From Pedobacter sp. Leaf216 (GTDB lineage: Bacteria; Bacteroidota; Bacteroidia; Sphingobacteriales; Sphingobacteriaceae): a DNA stretch of 64,000 nt. Positions within the stretch are counted from its first letter, which is position 1. The number at the start of each line of letters is the position of its first letter. A program made the translations under genes and the position numbers. Location: NCBI RefSeq assembly GCF_001421515.1, contig NZ_LMKM01000006.1, forward strand, positions 78,307-142,306, read 5' to 3'. Below the pieces are notes generated by a model that was not told the DNA's origin, searched no databases, and saw nothing but the letters and a program-made list of their open reading frames with translations. This document shows positions 9,205 through 17,914 of the stretch, piece by piece.

Positions 9205-9221
9205 TTATGAATTTCAAAGAT
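9205..9221 (-). promoter_or_regulatory. Motif A operator-like site
   Basis: TTATGAATTTCAAAGAT is the best match to the consensus. It lies 81 bp upstream of the SDR start at 9124, with an ACAAAGCT half-site about 21 bp away. Confidence 0.55.
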
Positions 9222-9240
9222 ATCAGCGGACACAAAAAAA

Positions 9241-9259
9241 CCTCTGCTATACGCAGAGG
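9241..9259 (-). terminator. Terminator of the AraC gene at 9279
   Basis: CCTCTGC-TATAC-GCAGAGG is a perfect 7-bp stem. It is followed on the minus strand by seven T residues, directly after the AraC stop. Confidence 0.8.
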
Positions 9260-9278
9260 CTGATAAAAGTTATTATTT

Positions 9279-10199
9279 TTAGGCAGAATAGCTCCTTCGA
9301 AATTCTGCAGGGGTAGTTCCGGTGTTCTTTTTAAAAAACAGATTAAAATTAGGTTGCTCTGCAAAGCCGATGCTATAACTAATATCCTGAAGACTCCAGT
9401 CGGTTTGCAAAAGCAACACTTTAGCCTCTTCCAATATGCGGTTACGTATGTGTGTACTGGCATTCTGACCGGTGTGCTTTTTGAGCAGTTCATTTAGATA
9501 GTTGGGATGAACGTTCAGGTTATATGCAAATTCCTTTGCTGTCTTTATTCTAATGGGTGAACTATAATTTATATTAGAAGTTTCACTTTCCAGTAAATTG
9601 AAGAACTGATGAATATGCCCGAAATCTTCACTCACCGAATCGGGCTTTGGAAAGCGGCCAATTTTCATACTTTCTATCATCAGCAGCTGCAGATATGCCT
9701 GCATTGACTCTTCTTTATAGTCGCCATTTTCCACCTCTTCAGCTTTCAGTTGCTCAAAGAAACGGTTGATGGTATTGGATTCGGATTGCTGTAACCGGAT
9801 AACGCTTTTATTCTTTTCGGAAAAGAGGCCGAATTTTTCTATAACGGATTTAAGCTGTTGATGAGTATTTATGAAGGATTTGCGGAAAAGCACATAATAT
9901 CCGCCGGATTCCTCCGACAGATTCCTCCAGGAAATAATGTCATTGGGATGTATAAAAAGTAAGGTGGGTTCCTCGATATAGTAAGTATTGAGACCCATCG
10001 TAAATACACCGGTTCCTTTGGTAATTAAAAGGGCTTTGTAAAAATCGCGGCGATTTGGCGAAAGGTAATTCCGGCATTCATGCTGTTCCCGGTTGAAGAC
10101 GCGGATTGTCCAGTTCTCATAGGAATCACGGAGCACCGGAATCATGTCGGGAAGATCTCTGAGGGTGTCAATAATTTTTGAATCAATAGTTGTTTTCAT
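9279..10199 (-). CDS. AraC family transcriptional regulator
   Basis: A 306-residue regulator. The N-terminal cupin-type domain contains TKGTGVFTMGLNTYYIEEPTL, and the C-terminus carries two HTH units (FAYNLNVHPNYLNELLKK and LQDISYSIGFAEQPNFNLFF). It belongs to a different subgroup from the pair at 1283 and 16333. It is flanked by SDR genes on both sides, all on the minus strand, and has its own terminator. It is a good candidate to bind the direct-repeat motif A upstream of those SDR genes, but this is inference from position only. Confidence 0.9.
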   Translation of the reverse strand: MKTTIDSKIIDTLRDLPDMIPVLRDSYENWTIRVFNREQHECRNYLSPNRRDFYKALLITKGTGVFTMGLNTYYIEEPTLLFIHPNDIISWRNLSEESGGYYVLFRKSFINTHQQLKSVIEKFGLFSEKNKSVIRLQQSESNTINRFFEQLKAEEVENGDYKEESMQAYLQLLMIESMKIGRFPKPDSVSEDFGHIHQFFNLLESETSNINYSSPIRIKTAKEFAYNLNVHPNYLNELLKKHTGQNASTHIRNRILEEAKVLLLQTDWSLQDISYSIGFAEQPNFNLFFKKNTGTTPAEFRRSYSA

Positions 10200-10295
10200 T
10201 GATAAAGTTTTTAAAGTGTTGTCCCTGAAGACAGCGCGTAGCTTGTAGCTACTAAATTACGGAATATCAGAAACATCCCGCTCTACTAAAATACA

Positions 10296-11132
10296 TTAGT
10301 TAAAAGAAATGCTTTTTGTAGTGTCTTCCCAGGTGTCAAAATCAATTTTCAGTTCCTGGAGTTTTTCCCTGGCGCCCTGAAGGGCATCGTCTCCTAATAA
10401 AAGTCTTAATGGAGGTTCAGGGGCTTGCACAACTGCTATAATTGCGCGGGCCGCTCTGGCAGGGTCTCCCTCCTGTTGACCACTAATTCCCCTTACCCAA
10501 GATTTGATTGCTCCGGCCGTTTGGGTATAATCATCAATGGAAAGTTCGTTATCTTTTGCTGAGCGCCCGGCCCAGTCTGTTCGCAAATTTCCAGGGGCAA
10601 CTATTGTTACTTTTATGCCAAGAGGTGCTGTTTCCTTTGCTAAGGCTTCTGAAAATCCATCAACTGCATATTTAGTTGCATGATAGTAGCCAAGTGAAGG
10701 AAAGGATTTAAGGCCACCAATTGAAGAAATATTAATGATGTGCCCACTATGATTGTGCCTCATAACTGGTAATACCGATCTGATTAGGGATGAGGTGCCC
10801 CAGAAGTTCACTTCAAACATGTATCGAACCTCTTTTTCATCACTTTCTTCTACAGCTCCAAAATAGCCTAAACCTGCATTATTCACTAAAACGTCAATGG
10901 TTCCGAATTTTTGAATGAGCGCTTCAACGGCGTGTTCAACTTGTTCCGGTTCGGTGACATCAAGTTTAAGTTCTAGAGCCGTGGATGGATATAGGTCAAT
11001 TATATCGATAACATCTTCGGTTTTTCTGGCTGCCACCCCTACGCGGTAACCTGCTTCCAAGGCTGCAAAGGCCAGAGCACGACCAAGCCCTGTAGAACAG
11101 CCGGTAATTAACCATACTTTGGTATTATTCAT
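10296..11132 (-). CDS. SDR family oxidoreductase
   Basis: A classical SDR of 278 residues with TGCSTGLG, NNAGLG and the catalytic YHATK. It has the C-terminal LRLLLGDDALQGAREKL element shared with the paralogues at 3431, 11933 and 19914. NADP preference is possible (ARK after the second strand) but not certain. It is transcribed alone, with motif A 70 bp upstream. The substrate is unknown; members of this group are usually annotated only as oxidoreductase. Confidence 0.92.
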   Translation of the reverse strand: MNNTKVWLITGCSTGLGRALAFAALEAGYRVGVAARKTEDVIDIIDLYPSTALELKLDVTEPEQVEHAVEALIQKFGTIDVLVNNAGLGYFGAVEESDEKEVRYMFEVNFWGTSSLIRSVLPVMRHNHSGHIINISSIGGLKSFPSLGYYHATKYAVDGFSEALAKETAPLGIKVTIVAPGNLRTDWAGRSAKDNELSIDDYTQTAGAIKSWVRGISGQQEGDPARAARAIIAVVQAPEPPLRLLLGDDALQGAREKLQELKIDFDTWEDTTKSISFN

Positions 11133-11201
11133 AACATCAATATTTATTCTTCAAATTTGCTTTATTGGTTTTCAATCCCATTATCAAAAGCACATCTTCT
11201 T

Positions 11202-11218
11202 TTATGAATTTCAAAGAT
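11202..11218 (-). promoter_or_regulatory. Motif A operator-like site
   Basis: TTATGAATTTCAAAGAT lies 70 bp upstream of the SDR start at 11132. A TCAAAAG half-site lies about 20 bp away. Confidence 0.55.
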
Positions 11219-11315
11219 AATTTAAACCAAGGCAGAAGGCTTCTTGTTTCGAATACCCTATTTTGGTGATTGCGCACAAAATCAAAAGGCCAGAAGGGAA
11301 ATCTCACTACCGGTA

Positions 11316-11346
11316 TTTTGGCTACAACAAACGTCTTTTTGGCTAC
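11316..11346 (-). promoter_or_regulatory. Motif D direct repeat
   Basis: On the minus strand GTAGCCAAAA occurs twice with a 21-bp period (11337-11346 and 11316-11325), 52 bp upstream of the NTF2-like gene at 11398. The spacing of two helical turns is typical of AraC-type sites. Confidence 0.5.
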
Positions 11347-11397
11347 CTGTCCAAGTCTCGGGCACCGGATATTTGCATATAAATAATTCATAAATTA

Positions 11398-11733
11398 ATG
11401 GACATTAAAAAATTTGTAAATGAATGGATTGCTGTGAGCAATGCATACGATATAGAAAATTATTTAAATACTTACCATAGTGATGCGGTACTTGATGATC
11501 CGACAGCAGGATCAGACTTCAAAGGACACGCCGGAATAAGGGCATACTTTGAAGAATATTTTATTGGATATCAGACACAGACCTATTTAAAGAATATTAA
11601 GATAATATCTGAAAAGGAAGTCCATCTTGACTTGGATTTTACCGGCACCTTTTCCACTCGAAAGTTGAAGGGAACCTTTGATTTAGTTTTTAAAGGAGAG
11701 AAGATAATATTCGCGAGGGCAGAGTTGGTTTAA
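11398..11733 (+). CDS. NTF2/SnoaL-like protein
   Basis: A 111-residue cytoplasmic protein with the SnoaL-like cone fold pattern: WIAVSNAYDIENYLNTYHSDAVLDDPTAGSDFKGHAGIRAYFEEYF, then a beta-rich half. Family members are small isomerases, cyclases or steroid/polyketide-binding proteins, or have no known activity. It is divergent from the SDR at 10296 and has motif D just upstream, in the same relative orientation as at two other genes. It is monocistronic. Confidence 0.8.
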   Translation: MDIKKFVNEWIAVSNAYDIENYLNTYHSDAVLDDPTAGSDFKGHAGIRAYFEEYFIGYQTQTYLKNIKIISEKEVHLDLDFTGTFSTRKLKGTFDLVFKGEKIIFARAELV

Positions 11734-11884
11734 CATTACGATAGTGATTGGAAAAACCAAATATGGTTTTACTCCTCATCTATTAACTAACAAATGAATA
11801 ATTTAAAGCAACATTCAGAATTAGTCCTTATCATTCGAGGTCCAATTCCCAGTTCAGTCGACGAGAACAGTTGGCCAAAAAAAA

Positions 11885-11907
11885 AGCGGGTAGCCTAGCC
11901 CCCCGCT
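11885..11907 (-). terminator. Terminator of the SDR at 11933
   Basis: AGCGGG and CCCGCT enclose an 11-base loop and are followed on the minus strand by nine T residues. Confidence 0.75.
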
Positions 11908-11932
11908 CTATCACCCTCACAAATTCCCTGCC

Positions 11933-12793
11933 TTATGCATTTGCCAACTTCACATCTTCGTGGTCAGTACCGGTCACAACGGCATGCCAGTCCTGAATAT
12001 CTTTTTCCATTGCCGCAGTTTTATCACGGTAGGTTTGAAGGGTATCATTCCCTAAAAGCAAATGTACAGGTGGATTTTCAGCGGCCGCAAGCTGAAGGAA
12101 CGCCTCCGCTAATTTTTTAGGATCTCCCGGTTGATTATGGTTTGCCTGGGTAGCGAAATCTCGCATGGCACCAACGGTTTCTGCATAATCCTCGATAATA
12201 TTTTCAGTACGTGAAAGAGAGGATTCATCTAAAAAGTTTGTACGGAAGAATCCTGGCGCAACAACTGTTGCATGGATGCCAAGCGGTTTGACTTCCTGGG
12301 CAAGTGATTCTGTAATTCCCTCGATTGCAAACTTAGTTGAGCCATAGATACCCCAGCCCACGTAACCAAACAGTCCACCTACTGAAGAAACGTTGATGAT
12401 GTGTCCTGAACGTTTTTCACGCATGTAAGGAAGAACTGCCCGGATCAGATTTAGGGTACCAAACACATTTGCTTCATAATTGGCCTTACTTTCTTCATCG
12501 GTTGCCTCTTCAACTGCAGCCAATATGCCATATCCTGCATTGTTTACCAACACATCTATGTTACCGAATCTTTCAGTTGCCTGCTTAGCCACAGATTTTG
12601 CCTGATCCTGATTAGTTACATCCAGGGTAACGACCAAAAGATTTTCATGGGCATTAAACTGTTGAAACAATACTTCCGGTTTTGATCGTACTGTTGCCAC
12701 TACTTTATCACCTGCTGCCAATACTGCTTTTGTTATTTCATTACCGAATCCTCTCGAGGCGCCGGTGATGATCCATGTTTTTTGAGTTTTCAT
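11933..12793 (-). CDS. SDR family oxidoreductase
   Basis: A classical 286-residue SDR with TGASRGFG, NNAGYG and YGSTK. It is very close to the SDR at 19914-20750: both contain TVVAPGFFRTNFLDESSL and the NQPGDP segment, so the two arose by duplication. It ends with a short charged tail absent from the paralogue. It is a single-gene unit with motif A 71 bp upstream and a strong terminator downstream. The substrate is unknown. Confidence 0.93.
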   Translation of the reverse strand: MKTQKTWIITGASRGFGNEITKAVLAAGDKVVATVRSKPEVLFQQFNAHENLLVVTLDVTNQDQAKSVAKQATERFGNIDVLVNNAGYGILAAVEEATDEESKANYEANVFGTLNLIRAVLPYMREKRSGHIINVSSVGGLFGYVGWGIYGSTKFAIEGITESLAQEVKPLGIHATVVAPGFFRTNFLDESSLSRTENIIEDYAETVGAMRDFATQANHNQPGDPKKLAEAFLQLAAAENPPVHLLLGNDTLQTYRDKTAAMEKDIQDWHAVVTGTDHEDVKLANA

Positions 12794-12863
12794 ATTCTTT
12801 TTTTTGATGATTCAAAGTTGCTCACATTTGATGGGGCAGGTTATAGTAAATTCAAAGATTACA

Positions 12864-12880
12864 TTATGAACTTCAAAGAT
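12864..12880 (-). promoter_or_regulatory. Motif A operator-like site with clear direct repeat
   Basis: TTATGAACTTCAAAGAT lies 71 bp upstream of the SDR start at 12793. TTCAAAGATT is repeated 21 bp away (12851-12860 and 12872-12881), the clearest direct repeat of the family. Confidence 0.6.
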
Positions 12881-12987
12881 TCCTCTCCCAAAGCCTCTAA
12901 ATGAGGTTTTCAATGAGTAATTTCACTTTCTGATTGATTTTCGGAGCTTTTCACATCGGATTAATTATCACTTTTTATATAACGGAT

Positions 12988-14199
12988 ATGTTAAAAAAAC
13001 AGAACGAGCGGCTGGCCACCTGGCTGGCATTTGCTTTAATTCCTTTACCAGGTTTTGCAACCGATATTTATATTCCTTCACTTCCTAACATGGGACGGGA
13101 TTTACATACAGGGAGTTTGGAAGTTCAACTAACGCTGACACTATTTTTAGTGAGTTACGGGTTATCCCAAATTTTCATTGGAAGCATTCTCGACAGTTAT
13201 GGGAGATATAAGTTTTCGACCTGGGCAATAGTGTTCTTTACGCTGGCAAGCTTGTGCATTGCGTTAACGGATAACATTTATCTTATTTACGTGATGCGGG
13301 TCATTCATGGCATTACCGTTGCTATTATAGTCGTTGCAAAGCGGGCTTTTTTTGTTGACAGGTTTGAAGGAACACGCTTAAAAAACTACCTGAGCCTGTT
13401 TACCATCATCTGGTCTGCGGGGCCCATCCTCGCCCCATTTCTAGGCGGATATCTGGAAAGTTTGTTTGGATGGTATGCTAACTTCTATTTTTTGGCCGTT
13501 TATGGCGCTATTTTCTGTGTCCTGGAGCTGATGTATAGTGGGGAGACCTTAAAAATTGCTGCCGGTTTTCAGCTTAGAAGAGTGGTGAAGGTTTATGTTG
13601 AAATGTTAAAGACCACTGATTTTACCTTGGGGGTACTGATGCTTTGCTTTGCATATGCAATGGTGATGATCTACAATATGACCGGACCATACATCATTGA
13701 ACATCATTTGGGCCTAAGTCCGACCACTGCCGGTAATGCTTCCTTTATATTGGGAATGGCCTGGATGCTCGGCGGTTTTATTGGTAAGGCTACTATTGGA
13801 AAACCTTTTTACAAAAAACTCCTGCTAAACGGAGGTTTACAGGTTTTCTTTGCCGTGCTAATGATTATCAGTGTGGGTTATGTCTCCAATCTTTATTCAC
13901 TTGTTTTCTTTGCTTTTATCCTTCATGTTGGCGCAGGTTTTACCTACAATAATTACTTCACCTATTGCCTGAGTAGATTCCCAAAAAATGCAGGCATTGC
14001 GGGTGGACTTACTGGTGGTTCAGTTTATATTATTCTTTCCGTTTTTACGTATGGTATCATTGCCCATATTCCTGCGAAGGACGAGGCAAATTTAAGTTAC
14101 AGTTACCTGATTTTAATTCTTCCATCATTTCTGCTGATGTGGTATATATACAATAGGCAGCGGAGGCAGTTGATATCCAAGGATATGCAGCAAGTCTGA
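12988..14199 (+). CDS. MFS drug-resistance transporter, Bcr/CflA type
   Basis: A 403-residue membrane protein with about 12 transmembrane helices. The N-terminal TDIYIPSLPNMGRDL is the Bcr/CflA signature, followed by GSILDSYGRYK, the MFS loop 2-3 motif. The open frame extends 18 codons upstream, but the ATG at 12988 is better placed before helix 1. It is expected to export a drug or toxic metabolite with proton antiport. It is divergent from the SDR at 11933, so the two promoters share about 190 bp. Confidence 0.88.
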   Translation: MLKKQNERLATWLAFALIPLPGFATDIYIPSLPNMGRDLHTGSLEVQLTLTLFLVSYGLSQIFIGSILDSYGRYKFSTWAIVFFTLASLCIALTDNIYLIYVMRVIHGITVAIIVVAKRAFFVDRFEGTRLKNYLSLFTIIWSAGPILAPFLGGYLESLFGWYANFYFLAVYGAIFCVLELMYSGETLKIAAGFQLRRVVKVYVEMLKTTDFTLGVLMLCFAYAMVMIYNMTGPYIIEHHLGLSPTTAGNASFILGMAWMLGGFIGKATIGKPFYKKLLLNGGLQVFFAVLMIISVGYVSNLYSLVFFAFILHVGAGFTYNNYFTYCLSRFPKNAGIAGGLTGGSVYIILSVFTYGIIAHIPAKDEANLSYSYLILILPSFLLMWYIYNRQRRQLISKDMQQV

Positions 14200-14212
14200 A
14201 GTATGAGGTACT

Positions 14213-14229
14213 ATCTTTGAAATTCATAA
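14213..14229 (+). promoter_or_regulatory. Motif A operator-like site
   Basis: ATCTTTGAAATTCATAA is an exact reverse complement of the consensus. It lies 122 bp upstream of the VOC gene at 14352. Confidence 0.45.
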
Positions 14230-14351
14230 TGATTCCTGCGATTTTACTAATACTGAGGGTGTAGAGTTTAAGAAATTTGTACTAACAATAATAAAAAGCC
14301 ACATCATGGCGGTTAGCAAAATAAATTATTAAACTTTTAAAACTTAAGATT

Positions 14352-14891
14352 ATGAAAACGAACATCAAATTATTCCTTATTGCCTATGCACTAATTTTAA
14401 TGTCCGCAATGAGCCTGTTTGCACAGGATTCAAAAACAGGATTTGTAATGCCTGCCTTAAAACCACAAAGCCCGCTGGCAGGTATGCATGGGAACCATGT
14501 CGGTATACGGGTGCCGGAATACGAGGCGGCAGTGAAGTGGTACACTGAAAAGCTGGATTTCCGTATTATTCACGAGTGGCCATATGCGGATGAGAAATTG
14601 GCTTATCTGGCGCCGGCAAACAACAATGACTTCTGGATAGAGATCCTTGCGGAAGGAAAACTTAAAAACAAAGTTAAATATGATGACTTAGGTAAAAGCC
14701 TGGAAGATGGAGGATATCACCATCTTTGCCTGCATGTTAATGATCTGGACCAAACGTTGAAGGAACTTAAAAAACGTGGCGTAAGCATTGTTGGTGAACC
14801 ATTCTACCTGGAAGCGATCACCAGAAAACTTGCTTTCTTCCAAGACCCTTGGGGAAATATGATCGAGCTTGCCGAAGTGGTAAAGAAATAA
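14352..14891 (+). CDS. Secreted VOC (glyoxalase/bleomycin resistance) family protein
   Basis: A 179-residue protein with a signal peptide (residues 1-24, ending FAQ) and one vicinal-oxygen-chelate domain: HGNHVGIRVPEYEAAVKWYTEKL, later HHLCLHVNDLDQTL and FFQDPWGNMIELAE. The His and Glu at VOC metal-ligand positions are present. VOC proteins include glyoxalase I, dioxygenases and resistance proteins. A periplasmic form is unusual and suggests handling of an extracellular electrophile or aromatic. It is followed by a secreted NTF2-like protein 24 bp downstream. Confidence 0.85.
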   Translation: MKTNIKLFLIAYALILMSAMSLFAQDSKTGFVMPALKPQSPLAGMHGNHVGIRVPEYEAAVKWYTEKLDFRIIHEWPYADEKLAYLAPANNNDFWIEILAEGKLKNKVKYDDLGKSLEDGGYHHLCLHVNDLDQTLKELKKRGVSIVGEPFYLEAITRKLAFFQDPWGNMIELAEVVKK

Positions 14892-14915
14892 CCGTCACAA
14901 TTTAAATTAAAAACT

Positions 14916-15434
14916 ATGGAAACCCAAAGCGAAAAAAAGTTGAATTATATCTACAGGATATTTTTGATCAGCATCATTTTAGGTGTTTTATTTAATATAA
15001 GCAACGTTATGGCACAAACTAGTATAGAAACGACACAAGCGAATAAAGAAGCCATCCGGTCAGGATTTGCGGGATGGACGGCAGGTACCGGTAATTTCTT
15101 TGATCTCCTTCATGATGATATGGTATGGACGATTACGGGCAGCACGCCTTATTCTAAAACCTACAAAAACAAAAAACAATTTATCGATGAGGTCATCGAT
15201 CCGTTAAACCGTAGGTTTTCAAAAAAAATAGTCCCTACTGTGCATGCGATTTATGGGGATGGCGATGTGGTTATTGCTTACTGGGACGGGGTCGCTACCG
15301 CAAAAGATGGCAAAGGATATAAAAGCGCCTATGCCTGGTTCATGCAGATGAAGGAAGGCAAGATTATTCACGTTACAGCGTTTCTGGATGGAATTGAATT
15401 CGGAGACATTATGAAAAGGTTGCCCGGACATTAG
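14916..15434 (+). CDS. Secreted NTF2/SnoaL-like protein
   Basis: A 172-residue protein with an N-terminal hydrophobic signal ending at VMAQ (about residue 34) and a SnoaL-like domain: RSGFAGWTAGTGNFFDLLHDDMVWTI, then GKIIHVTAFLDGIEFGDIM. Related proteins are often annotated as ketosteroid-isomerase-like with unknown activity. It forms an operon with the VOC gene, so the two probably act on the same periplasmic compound. A strong terminator follows. Confidence 0.8.
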   Translation: METQSEKKLNYIYRIFLISIILGVLFNISNVMAQTSIETTQANKEAIRSGFAGWTAGTGNFFDLLHDDMVWTITGSTPYSKTYKNKKQFIDEVIDPLNRRFSKKIVPTVHAIYGDGDVVIAYWDGVATAKDGKGYKSAYAWFMQMKEGKIIHVTAFLDGIEFGDIMKRLPGH

Positions 15435-15461
15435 TAATCATTAATTAACAGGCATGTTAAG

Positions 15462-15498
15462 AGAGTGAAGTACAAATGTACTTCACTCTTTTTTTTTG
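15462..15498 (+). terminator. Strong rho-independent terminator
   Basis: AGAGTGAAGTAC-AAAT-GTACTTCACTCT is a perfect 12-bp stem followed by nine T residues. It ends the VOC/NTF2 operon. Confidence 0.9.
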
Positions 15499-15505
15499 GA
15501 TTTGA

Positions 15506-15552
15506 TATTGCAAAAATCATGGATTTCCTTCAAATCCATGATTTTTGCAATA
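15506..15552. repeat. Perfect 21-bp inverted repeat
   Basis: Arms 15506-15526 and 15532-15552 are exact reverse complements (TATTGCAAAAATCATGGATT and following) around a 5-base loop. It lies just after a terminator and 71 bp before the SDR-like gene at 15623. It has no T-run of its own, so it is more likely an operator or leader hairpin than a terminator. Confidence 0.8.
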
Positions 15553-15622
15553 CATACAATGGAATGTGTAATTCCTCTGCCTGCATTTATCCACACCTTT
15601 GAATTAACAAATTCATATTGGT

Positions 15623-16321
15623 ATGCAGACATTAATTCACAAAACAGCGCTGGTTATAAACGCCGGCGATCCGGTCGGTAAAGTGGTTGCTGAACGGCTG
15701 GGTGCGCTGGGCGCACAAGTTCTTCTTCACCATGAGGCTACGGGCTGCGAAATCAGCCAAACATTGAGTACGATTAGAGCTATGGGCAGCCGGGCAGTGG
15801 AGATAAAACACGATCTAAAATCATTGGTAAAGATTAGGGATTTTTTCGGTACCCTTACCATTGCACATCCGGTAATTGATATTCTGATCATTAACGGGGC
15901 AATTAGTGATGAAGCAGATCCGAAAGATTCAGATCGCAAAAATCTTCTTGAGCTTTTCAGCAATGCGGCCGCATTGATTAACGAGCGTGGACACATCATC
16001 TACCTAAGTCCAATAATCCGGCAAATACTGCAAGCCGGAACCCCAAGCGAATTTTCACAGGATCTTCGAGATGCGATTCTGACGCACTCCAGATCTATAG
16101 GGGAAAAAGAGGCGGTATTCAATACCATTATACCTTACGGGTTAAATCAGGATATCTTTCAACTCGACCAGCAAACCGGTTCTGAGCACATACACTTTTC
16201 AGTTCAAAAAACCTTACTTAAAAGATATACCGAACTGGATGATCTGGCAAACCTGACTGAATTCCTGTCCAGTGATTTAAGTGCAGTAATAAGCGGACAG
16301 TATTTTTTTACAAACATATAA
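15623..16321 (+). CDS. Degenerate SDR-like protein
   Basis: A 232-residue protein with SDR architecture (LVINAGDPVGKVVAERLGALGAQVL at the start, LSSDLSAVISGQYFFTNI at the end) but without a normal glycine-rich loop or the YxxxK catalytic pair. NNAG is replaced by INGAI. It may bind a nucleotide or ligand without catalysing a reaction. It is translationally close (11-bp gap) to the AraC gene downstream, which suggests it works with that regulator, perhaps as a sensor; this is speculation. Confidence 0.7.
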   Translation: MQTLIHKTALVINAGDPVGKVVAERLGALGAQVLLHHEATGCEISQTLSTIRAMGSRAVEIKHDLKSLVKIRDFFGTLTIAHPVIDILIINGAISDEADPKDSDRKNLLELFSNAAALINERGHIIYLSPIIRQILQAGTPSEFSQDLRDAILTHSRSIGEKEAVFNTIIPYGLNQDIFQLDQQTGSEHIHFSVQKTLLKRYTELDDLANLTEFLSSDLSAVISGQYFFTNI

Positions 16322-16332
16322 AACCTAAGACC

Positions 16333-17259
16333 ATGGAAACCAAAATAACCAAATTGCTGAATTTTAATAAAGTGCATGACTTTTATACAGAACTGGGATT
16401 ATCACCTGAGCAGTTAAGAGCAGACAGCGAATTCAGCATCTATAATCTCAAATCCTTTCCATTACACTCCTTGAAAAGGTCACCGATATATAGAGCAAAC
16501 TTTTTTTCTTTTGTGTTCGCAAAGCAGGCCCTGGGAAAATGCTATTGCGACGGGAATTCATTTGATGTTGTTCCGGGAACTGTATATTTCAACAATCCGG
16601 GATATATCAGACAATTCAGCCTGGATTATGTAGAAAGCCTGCACTATCTGACCTTGAGTGAGGGATTCTTAAAAGAGAATGTTCATCCCGAAGTTTTCGA
16701 TGAATTTCCTTTTCTACTTTGTGAATCCTTAAATCCAAAGGTTTTAAGTCAGGCCCAGTTCAGTGAGCTTGAACATTTATACCTGCAGATACAAAGTGCC
16801 TATGCGTCCAGCTCTCCATATAAAAACAAACTGATCGGACACCTGATGGTTGCGGTTCTTTTAAAGATAAAAGAATTCTGGTGGCAGGGACCTGCCACCG
16901 AGATGCAGTTGACCAGGGCATCCGAAATTACAAATAAGTTCAAGATCATGCTTGAAAAACATTACCGTGAATTGAGTAAAGGCATGCATGAGCGGGCAAA
17001 CCGGGTTCAGGATTATGCTGATGAGCTATGTCTGCACCCCAATTATTTAAATAACATTGTGAAAAGCCAGACCGGCAAATCAGTTGGTTGCTGGATTGCG
17101 GAGAAAACGATTAGCGAGGCGAAATCGTTGCTAAGAAATTCCACTATTCCCTTGAAAGAAATTTCCTACAGACTGGGTTTTATGGAACCTCAGAACTTTA
17201 GCACTTATTTCAAAAAGCATACACAAAGTACCCCGCTTATATACCGCCAAAGCATGTAG
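16333..17259 (+). CDS. AraC family transcriptional regulator
   Basis: A 308-residue AraC protein: N-terminal sensing domain with VVPGTVYFNNPGYIRQF, C-terminal double HTH with YADELCLHPNYLNNIVKSQ and LKEISYRLGFMEPQNFSTYFKK. It is a close paralogue of the regulator at 1283-2206. It is the second gene of an operon whose first gene is a degenerate SDR. A terminator follows at 17281. Confidence 0.92.
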   Translation: METKITKLLNFNKVHDFYTELGLSPEQLRADSEFSIYNLKSFPLHSLKRSPIYRANFFSFVFAKQALGKCYCDGNSFDVVPGTVYFNNPGYIRQFSLDYVESLHYLTLSEGFLKENVHPEVFDEFPFLLCESLNPKVLSQAQFSELEHLYLQIQSAYASSSPYKNKLIGHLMVAVLLKIKEFWWQGPATEMQLTRASEITNKFKIMLEKHYRELSKGMHERANRVQDYADELCLHPNYLNNIVKSQTGKSVGCWIAEKTISEAKSLLRNSTIPLKEISYRLGFMEPQNFSTYFKKHTQSTPLIYRQSM

Positions 17260-17280
17260 TGCTGATGCTGCTTAACATTC

Positions 17281-17312
17281 AAATGCGTTTCTTAAAAGAG
17301 ACGCATTTTTTA
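17281..17312 (+). terminator. Terminator of the AraC gene
   Basis: AAATGCGT and ACGCATTT form an 8-bp stem with a 12-base loop and a following T-run. Confidence 0.75.
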
Positions 17313-17372
17313 TTTAGGAATTGATGCCTTGACTGGCCATAAATATGATTCTAATGCCGATAAAGCCATCAA

Positions 17373-17407
17373 ATCTTTGAAATTAATAACATAACCTTTG
17401 AAATTGG
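17373..17407 (+). promoter_or_regulatory. Motif A direct-repeat site
   Basis: ATCTTTGAAATTAATAA and CCTTTGAAATTGG carry CTTTGAAATT twice with a 21-bp period, 68 bp upstream of the GlcG-like gene at 17475. Confidence 0.6.
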
Positions 17408-17474
17408 TACAGATCAGGGCACCATTTCTTGTGACCTTTGGTATATCAAAACGAAAACAAAAAACTTAAATAAA

Positions 17475-17867
17475 ATGGAAATCAATCACACACAAACTTT
17501 CAAAGCCCTGACTCAGGCTATTGACAAGGCAAATGAAATCGGCGTGAATGCCAACATTACAATACTGGATACAGCAGGACATCAAAAATTATTTTTCAGA
17601 ATGGATGATGCATTTCTGGGCTCGATCGATATCTCGGCGGGCAAAGCTAAAACGGCTATGTTATTCAGAATGAATTCTGAGCAGGTTGGCCAATTTTTAG
17701 CTCCTGAGATGGGCACTTATGGAATGCTTCAAACCAGTGGCGGGCTTGTAGGATTTAAGGGTGGTATGCCGGTAAAAGCCGAAGGGAATATTGTCGCATA
17801 CATTGGCGTATCAGGAGGAAGTCCGGATCAGGATTTCGAGATTGCAACTGCAGGCAGCATCATTTAA
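17475..17867 (+). CDS. GlcG/HbpS family heme-binding-like protein
   Basis: A 130-residue protein matching the GlcG/HbpS (PduO C-terminal-like) family: NANITILDTAGHQKLFFRMDDAFLGSIDISAGKAKTA, then GGMPVKAEGNIVAYIGVSGG. Streptomyces HbpS binds heme and senses redox stress; other members have no known role. A redox-related function fits the neighbourhood. It forms an operon with the SDR 47 bp downstream, under a clear motif A direct repeat. Confidence 0.85.
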   Translation: MEINHTQTFKALTQAIDKANEIGVNANITILDTAGHQKLFFRMDDAFLGSIDISAGKAKTAMLFRMNSEQVGQFLAPEMGTYGMLQTSGGLVGFKGGMPVKAEGNIVAYIGVSGGSPDQDFEIATAGSII

Positions 17868-17914
17868 CAAATCAAAAAATCATAAATCACATATAAACTT
17901 AAATTTTTAAAATC

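Noticed and set aside
15444..15459. TTAACA-GGCA-TGTTAA as another motif C site
   Set aside because: The TTAAC/GTTAA spacer is six rather than four, and it lies after a gene rather than before one.
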